DNA of 64,000 bases from Leptasterias polaris (lineage: Eukaryota; Echinodermata; Asteroidea; Forcipulatida; Asteriidae). Location of the stretch: contig JAZGTN010000022.1 of NCBI GenBank assembly GCA_037783415.1, forward strand, positions 8,158,001-8,222,000. Reading direction: 5' to 3'. The notes below the pieces were generated by a model. That model saw only the letters and a list, made by a program, of their open reading frames with translations, was not told where the DNA came from and ran no database searches. Shown here piece after piece: positions 63,180 to 64,000 of the stretch (within the stretch, counting starts at the first letter, position 1; each line of letters begins with the position of its first letter). The translations under genes and the position numbers were made by a program.

Positions 63180-64000
63180 TTTGGACTGTTTTAAAATTCG
63201 TGTAGGTCATTAAATTATTCTTTGTCATTAAATTATTCTTATTTTTCTGTAATTTAAATGGAAGCTGGGACTTTCTAAGGTGAAATCAAATATTGAGTAA
63301 ATATTTTTGGCATAAATGTGTATACTTCATGCAGGTAAAACATTGAATATCATTATCACCTGAAGGGTTGGAGTATTATTTACTAAAATATCAGTCCAGA
63401 CCATATTTTTTGCAATCACTTTTGTTTCGAATTTAAATTAAAACTTCAATTTGTTGAGGCTGGAATTTTTGTTTTTCCTTTTTGTAAAATTGAATACAGT
63501 ATTAATATTCGTTTAACGAAAATATTAGGGTCGGTCGGGAAACCGGAAACAGAACCTTTTTTTTTTTTTTTTGGCCCAATCATTAGAAAGAAGGGGGGGG
63601 GTCAGTAAACAACATCCTTGGGTGTAAGATTTTATGGTAGGTTTTGATGGCAGGCATAGTTAGAAATGAACGGGAAGATTTATTCACAGATGCAGAAGTG
63701 TGATTTTCCTTCCTGTAATTATTTTAATAACTTCATGAATCATGAGACAATTTTCTATTTATTCAAATATCAATATATTTATTTAAATGTTCATCTACAC
63801 AAACCTGGTCAGTATTCGTTTTACTTTTACCTTTTTGTAAAACTTTCTACTTTATAGACTACTTGTTTTTGTATTTCAAACTCAAACTTGCTGAAGTAAA
63901 ATAAATTTCAAAAAAATCTTTAAATCACAACAACAGTCATGAAATAATGATTATCTTGTGTCCAAAAAGCAGTTGCAGAAAATCTTTTAGTTTAGCAGCA
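63180..64000 (+). other. 3' UTR and downstream of crystallin-domain gene
   Basis: Two ATTAAA signals at 63209-63214 and 63227-63232 lie in an 18-bp direct duplication only 30-50 bases after the stop; a canonical AATAAA is at 63900-63905. T and G runs occur near 63558-63601. No further gene seen. Confidence 0.6.

Noticed and set aside
1..64000. CRISPR array, bacterial operon or phage content
   Set aside because: Spliceosomal introns and eukaryotic gene families throughout; tandem repeats here lack unique spacers.

Overview
The window is animal genomic DNA: AT-rich, intron-containing, with GT/AG splice sites in a consistent phase, dense small inverted-repeat transposons, tRNA-derived SINEs, minisatellites and long homopolymer G/C runs. 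The lineage is inferred, not proven. Follistatin and HAX1 orthologues point to a bilaterian. Several repeat families (palindromic elements beginning GGCCCAATTTCATA, small elements flanked by TTAA) look to me like families of echinoderm genomes, so a sea star or related echinoderm is my best guess.

Layout. (1) 1-880 is a 26-bp minisatellite. (2) 1594-25043 (+) is a six-exon follistatin gene (FST): signal peptide, N-terminal domain, three follistatin/Kazal modules and a long acidic tail, one module per exon and every intron in phase 1. Its 15-kb intron 1 and 4.1-kb intron 5 are full of mobile elements. (3) 25044-34531 holds the FST 3' UTR and repeat-rich intergenic DNA. (4) 34532-36166 (+) is an intronless gene for a 544-residue type I membrane protein with three Ig domains and a tyrosine-containing tail. 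(5) 36375-51435 is intergenic; I found no gene there. (6) 51436-58238 (-) is a six-exon HAX1 orthologue. (7) 58839-63179 (+) is a four-exon gene for a 481-residue protein with a predicted signal peptide, a small-heat-shock-like N-terminal segment, a 175-residue charged helical or coiled-coil exon and a C-terminal alpha-crystallin-like domain.

The most interesting locus is the last pair. HAX1 and the crystallin-domain gene are head to head with 600 bp between their start codons. That interval holds an exact ERSE (CCAAT-N9-CCACG on the minus strand), an exact UPRE-type site (TGACGTGGA on the minus strand), three CACGTG boxes and one GAAnnTTC heat-shock dyad. With the predicted signal peptide, this suggests an ER or secretory-pathway small-heat-shock-like chaperone induced by the unfolded protein response and sharing a promoter with the anti-apoptotic factor HAX1. 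Promoter sites and gene structure are read from the sequence; function and localisation are inference.

In FST, failure to splice intron 5 would end the protein two codons later, just after FS3. This is the same place and mechanism as the vertebrate short isoform (FST288).
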